Of a DNA stretch of 50,593 nucleotides, positions 48,301-50,593 are shown one piece after another (position 1 is the stretch's first letter; every line of letters starts with the position of its first letter). Under the pieces are notes generated by a model that saw only the letters and a list, made by a program, of their open reading frames with translations, was not told the DNA's origin and ran no database searches. The translations under genes were made by a program, and so were the position numbers. The stretch comes from JBPOJN01 sp052033505 (GTDB taxonomy: Bacteria > UBA10199 > JACPAL01 > GCA-016699445), in the NCBI GenBank assembly GCA_052033505.1, contig JBPOJN010000017.1, forward strand, positions 1-50,593. Reading direction: 5' to 3'.

Positions 48301-50593
48301 ATGAAGAACGCACTACGTGTATGTTTCGGCTTCACGAAAGCGCTGTTCCTAGTGCTGCTCTCATTTTCCGCGCAAGCAGCGACGTTTAACGTGGACAGCA
48401 CGACTGACGTCGTCGATGCGAATATCGGCAACGGTGTTTGCGCCACGGCCGGTGCCGTCTGTACTTTGCGCGCGGCCATCCAAGAAGCTAATTTCGCCGC
48501 CGGCGCGGATACCATCAACGTTCCCGCAGGCACTTATACGATGACCATCAATGGCCGGGCCGAAAATGCGGCCGCTCAGGGCGACTTTGATATCTTAAGC
48601 CCCGTTACAATTACGGGATCCTCTGTTTCACCTACCATCATCGATGCGAACAGCGTCGACCGTGTTTTCCATATTATTACGACGAACGGCACCGTGACAT
48701 TGTCTTATCTTACGATCAAAAATGGCAATCCTGGCTCCGCAGACGGCGGAGGCGCTTATAAATCCGCCAGTGGCGGCGGCGTGACCATCGACCATTGTAC
48801 CGTTCAAAACAATACCGCGGTTAACGGAGCCGGCATCAGCCTTTTTAGTGCGGATACGCCATTAATCGTCCAAAACTCTTCCATCACTTCGAACACCGCC
48901 TCCAACAACGTCGGTGGCTTAAATTTAGAAGGTGAATCCATCTTAGATACAGTAACGATAAACAATAACACCGCCGGTGGCTCTTACGGAGGAGCCAGTC
49001 TCACCGGTGGTCCTGCAAGCGTCGATACCGCCACCGTCGACAACAACCAGTCCGCTGGCGAGACAGCTGGTTTGCGCATCTTCGTCAGCCATGCCACAGT
49101 TACCGACAGCACATTCACCAGTAACGACATCACCTCCAATGACGGCATCGGCGGACTGCGCTGCCGCGCCTCAGACAACGGCGGGTACTGTAATGTCTCC
49201 GGAGCAACCATCACCGACAATACGACCATCGGAGGCTATGCTGGCGCGATGATCGAGGCCGATAACGGCACCACCTCGGTCATCGACAGCGTCATCACGG
49301 ACAATATCGGGGGATTTTCGGGATTTTACGGCTCTTTGGGCGGGCTTTATCTCGCAGGCAATACGACGACCCTGACCAACACTCGCATCGAGCGCAATAT
49401 CTCCGTTGAAACAGGCGCCTTATACAATTCGGGCGGCACCTTCACGATGGATAATTGCGTGATCGCTGACAACGAGGCGACGGGAATAGGATCCACCGCC
49501 TATGTCGGCGGCATTTGGTTGGATTCATCGACGAGCATAGTCACTCAATCCTCCATCACAGGAAATACAGCGGATTCTGGTCAAGCAGGCGCCATTTACT
49601 CCACTCCCGACGGCGGAGTAACGTTGACGAACGTCACCGTCAGCGGCAACGCCAACAACGGCGCTCTGGGCGGCGGTATGCGGCATTTTGTTTTCGACTC
49701 TACGCCCGTGACCTTGGATCACGTCACATTCGCGAACAACACGGCCGACGGCGGAAGCAATATCTACAACGACGGCGATACCTTCTACATCAAGAACAGC
49801 ATTATTACCGGCGGCATCGGCAGCAACAACTGCGCCGGAACTTTCACGACACAAGGCTATAACATCGACAGTGGCACTTCCTGCAATTTTAACCACGGCG
49901 TGGGTGGAGACAAAGAAACCACAAATCCCCTCCTTGTCGCCTTAGCCAACAACGGAGACATAACTTACACACATAGCCTCCAGGCAGGAAGTCCCGCCAT
50001 CGATAGCGGCACTTGCGACGGCTTGACAGAAGACCAGCGCGGAGCACCGCGCCCCATAGACGGCAACAGCGACGCCTCCGCCGTGTGTGATATCGGCGCT
50101 TTGGAATTAGGAGTTTGCGGGGATGGTATCATCTCCGTCCCCGAGACTTGCGACGACAGCGATACCAGCAGCGGCGATGGCTGCTCGGCCACATGCACGA
50201 TCGAGACGGGATTTAATTGCGTCGGCAGCCCCTCCGTTTGTTCCAGTACCTGCGGTGACGGCGTCAAGGCCGCCGATGAAGCTTGTGATGATAGCAATAC
50301 CACCAATGGCGATGGCTGCTCCGCGACCTGTACCGCCGAGACAGGTTTCAACTGCGTCGGTAGCCCTTCCGTGTGTTCGGCAACCTGCGGCGACGGGACC
50401 AAGGCTTCGACAGAAGCCTGCGACGACGGCGATACCTCCAGCGGTGATGGTTGCTCGGCGACTTGTACGGTCGAGACCGGTTTTGATTGCGTCGGCACGG
50501 CCCCTTCCGTTTGTACCAGCACCTGCGGTGACAATACCAAGGCCTCGGACGAAGCCTGCGACGACGGCGATACCTCTAGCGGTGACGGCTGCT
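48301..50593 (+). CDS. Large secreted CSLREA/beta-helix protein with DUF4215 repeats, 3' end outside window
   Basis: About 764 codons are open to the window edge. An AGGAGAA site precedes ATG 48301. The protein has a signal peptide (FTKALFLVLLSFSAQA), a CSLREA-type domain (VCATAGAVCTLRAAIQEAN then DTINVPAGTY), and a long right-handed β-helix region with repeated NNTA, GGGL and ITDN turns (~90-590). From codon ~606 begin DUF4215 ('Myxococcus cysteine-rich') repeats. Such proteins are large, disulfide-rich and surface-exposed in deltaproteobacteria, probably in adhesion or as a cell-surface coat; function is not proven. The sorting end lies beyond the window. Confidence 0.9.
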   Translation, partial: MKNALRVCFGFTKALFLVLLSFSAQAATFNVDSTTDVVDANIGNGVCATAGAVCTLRAAIQEANFAAGADTINVPAGTYTMTINGRAENAAAQGDFDILSPVTITGSSVSPTIIDANSVDRVFHIITTNGTVTLSYLTIKNGNPGSADGGGAYKSASGGGVTIDHCTVQNNTAVNGAGISLFSADTPLIVQNSSITSNTASNNVGGLNLEGESILDTVTINNNTAGGSYGGASLTGGPASVDTATVDNNQSAGETAGLRIFVSHATVTDSTFTSNDITSNDGIGGLRCRASDNGGYCNVSGATITDNTTIGGYAGAMIEADNGTTSVIDSVITDNIGGFSGFYGSLGGLYLAGNTTTLTNTRIERNISVETGALYNSGGTFTMDNCVIADNEATGIGSTAYVGGIWLDSSTSIVTQSSITGNTADSGQAGAIYSTPDGGVTLTNVTVSGNANNGALGGGMRHFVFDSTPVTLDHVTFANNTADGGSNIYNDGDTFYIKNSIITGGIGSNNCAGTFTTQGYNIDSGTSCNFNHGVGGDKETTNPLLVALANNGDITYTHSLQAGSPAIDSGTCDGLTEDQRGAPRPIDGNSDASAVCDIGALELGVCGDGIISVPETCDDSDTSSGDGCSATCTIETGFNCVGSPSVCSSTCGDGVKAADEACDDSNTTNGDGCSATCTAETGFNCVGSPSVCSATCGDGTKASTEACDDGDTSSGDGCSATCTVETGFDCVGTAPSVCTSTCGDNTKASDEACDDGDTSSGDGC
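50116..50593 (+). repeat. Tandem DUF4215 coding repeats, 135-138 bp period
   Basis: Four units start at 50116, 50251, 50386 and 50524 (the last cut by the window). Each encodes CGDG(x)7CDD, GDGCSATC and ETGF(N/D)CVG in 45 or 46 residues with six cysteines. The units are alike at the DNA level too, so the number may vary by recombination or be mis-assembled. Confidence 0.92.

Noticed and set aside
49965..50540. 191-codon minus-strand ORF with apparent tandem repeats
   Set aside because: It is the reverse of the DUF4215 coding repeats; the plus frame has the cysteine-rich family signature.
50116..50593. Regular repeats as a possible CRISPR array
   Set aside because: Units are 135-138 bp, keep one reading frame and encode DUF4215; no short repeat/spacer pattern.
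1..50593. tRNA, rRNA, insertion sequences, integrases or attachment sites
   Set aside because: None was recognised on either strand; a covariance scan for tRNAs was not possible, so a missed tRNA cannot be fully excluded.

Overview
The window looks like chromosome of a Gram-negative, aerobic bacterium of the broad deltaproteobacterial type (Myxococcota/Bdellovibrionota-like). The grounds are a Ser/Thr kinase with PEGA domains, an FHA-GGDEF protein, CSLREA/DUF4215 ('Myxococcus cysteine-rich repeat') and thrombospondin-type-3 surface proteins, an Mla lipid-transport set, a BamB-like propeller, and heme A/Sco genes for an aa3-type oxidase. The taxon is inference; no rRNA or tRNA gene was seen. 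Genes are densely packed, with many 4-nt ATGA/GTGA overlaps, and housekeeping genes alternate with accessory surface and metal-related genes.

Layout. 1-5.3 kb: pyrimidine operon pyrB-pyrC-carA-carB on the minus strand (carB runs off the left edge). A promoter lies just before pyrB and a near-perfect intrinsic terminator lies inside the first codons of pyrB. 5.3-7.7 kb: a radical SAM protein and a nucleotidyltransferase/CDP-alcohol phosphotransferase fusion. 7.8-9.1 kb: two unrecognised ORFs. 9.2-13.9 kb: oxidase maturation genes (DUF420, Sco, ctaB, ctaA), an MFS transporter and a lipase-like hydrolase; ctaA carries an in-frame TGA. 14.0-18.8 kb: a YfgM-like gene (frameshifted), a BamB-like propeller, a PEGA Ser/Thr kinase and an FHA-GGDEF cyclase. 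18.9-24.9 kb: one-carbon operon folD-metF-gcvT-gcvH-gcvPA-gcvPB.

24.9-32.4 kb (minus strand): imelysin lipoprotein, di-heme DUF1111 lipoprotein, membrane protein, second imelysin, HTTM/gamma-carboxylase homologue, then two accessory proteins, one with Ca-binding-type repeats. A 21-bp Fur-like palindrome precedes the first gene. 32.7-34.7 kb: a two-gene MacB/LolD-type ABC exporter. 34.7-40.4 kb: alr-mlaE-mlaF-mlaD-purH. 40.5-41.2 kb: a metallo-beta-lactamase-fold hydrolase. 41.3-44.9 kb: TPP riboswitch and thiS-thiG-thiH-thiC, closed by a terminator. 44.9-48.1 kb: a small secreted protein and an SDR/acyltransferase/membrane-protein group. 48.3 kb to the end: a large secreted CSLREA/beta-helix protein with DUF4215 repeats, cut by the right edge.

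The most noteworthy signals are: (i) six genes whose best promoter puts the predicted transcription start on or a few bases before the start codon, suggesting leaderless mRNAs; (ii) the attenuator overlapping pyrB's 5' coding region; (iii) the imelysin/di-heme/HTTM cluster with its Fur-like operator; (iv) two lesions (nonsense in ctaA, frameshift in the YfgM-like gene) within 2 kb.
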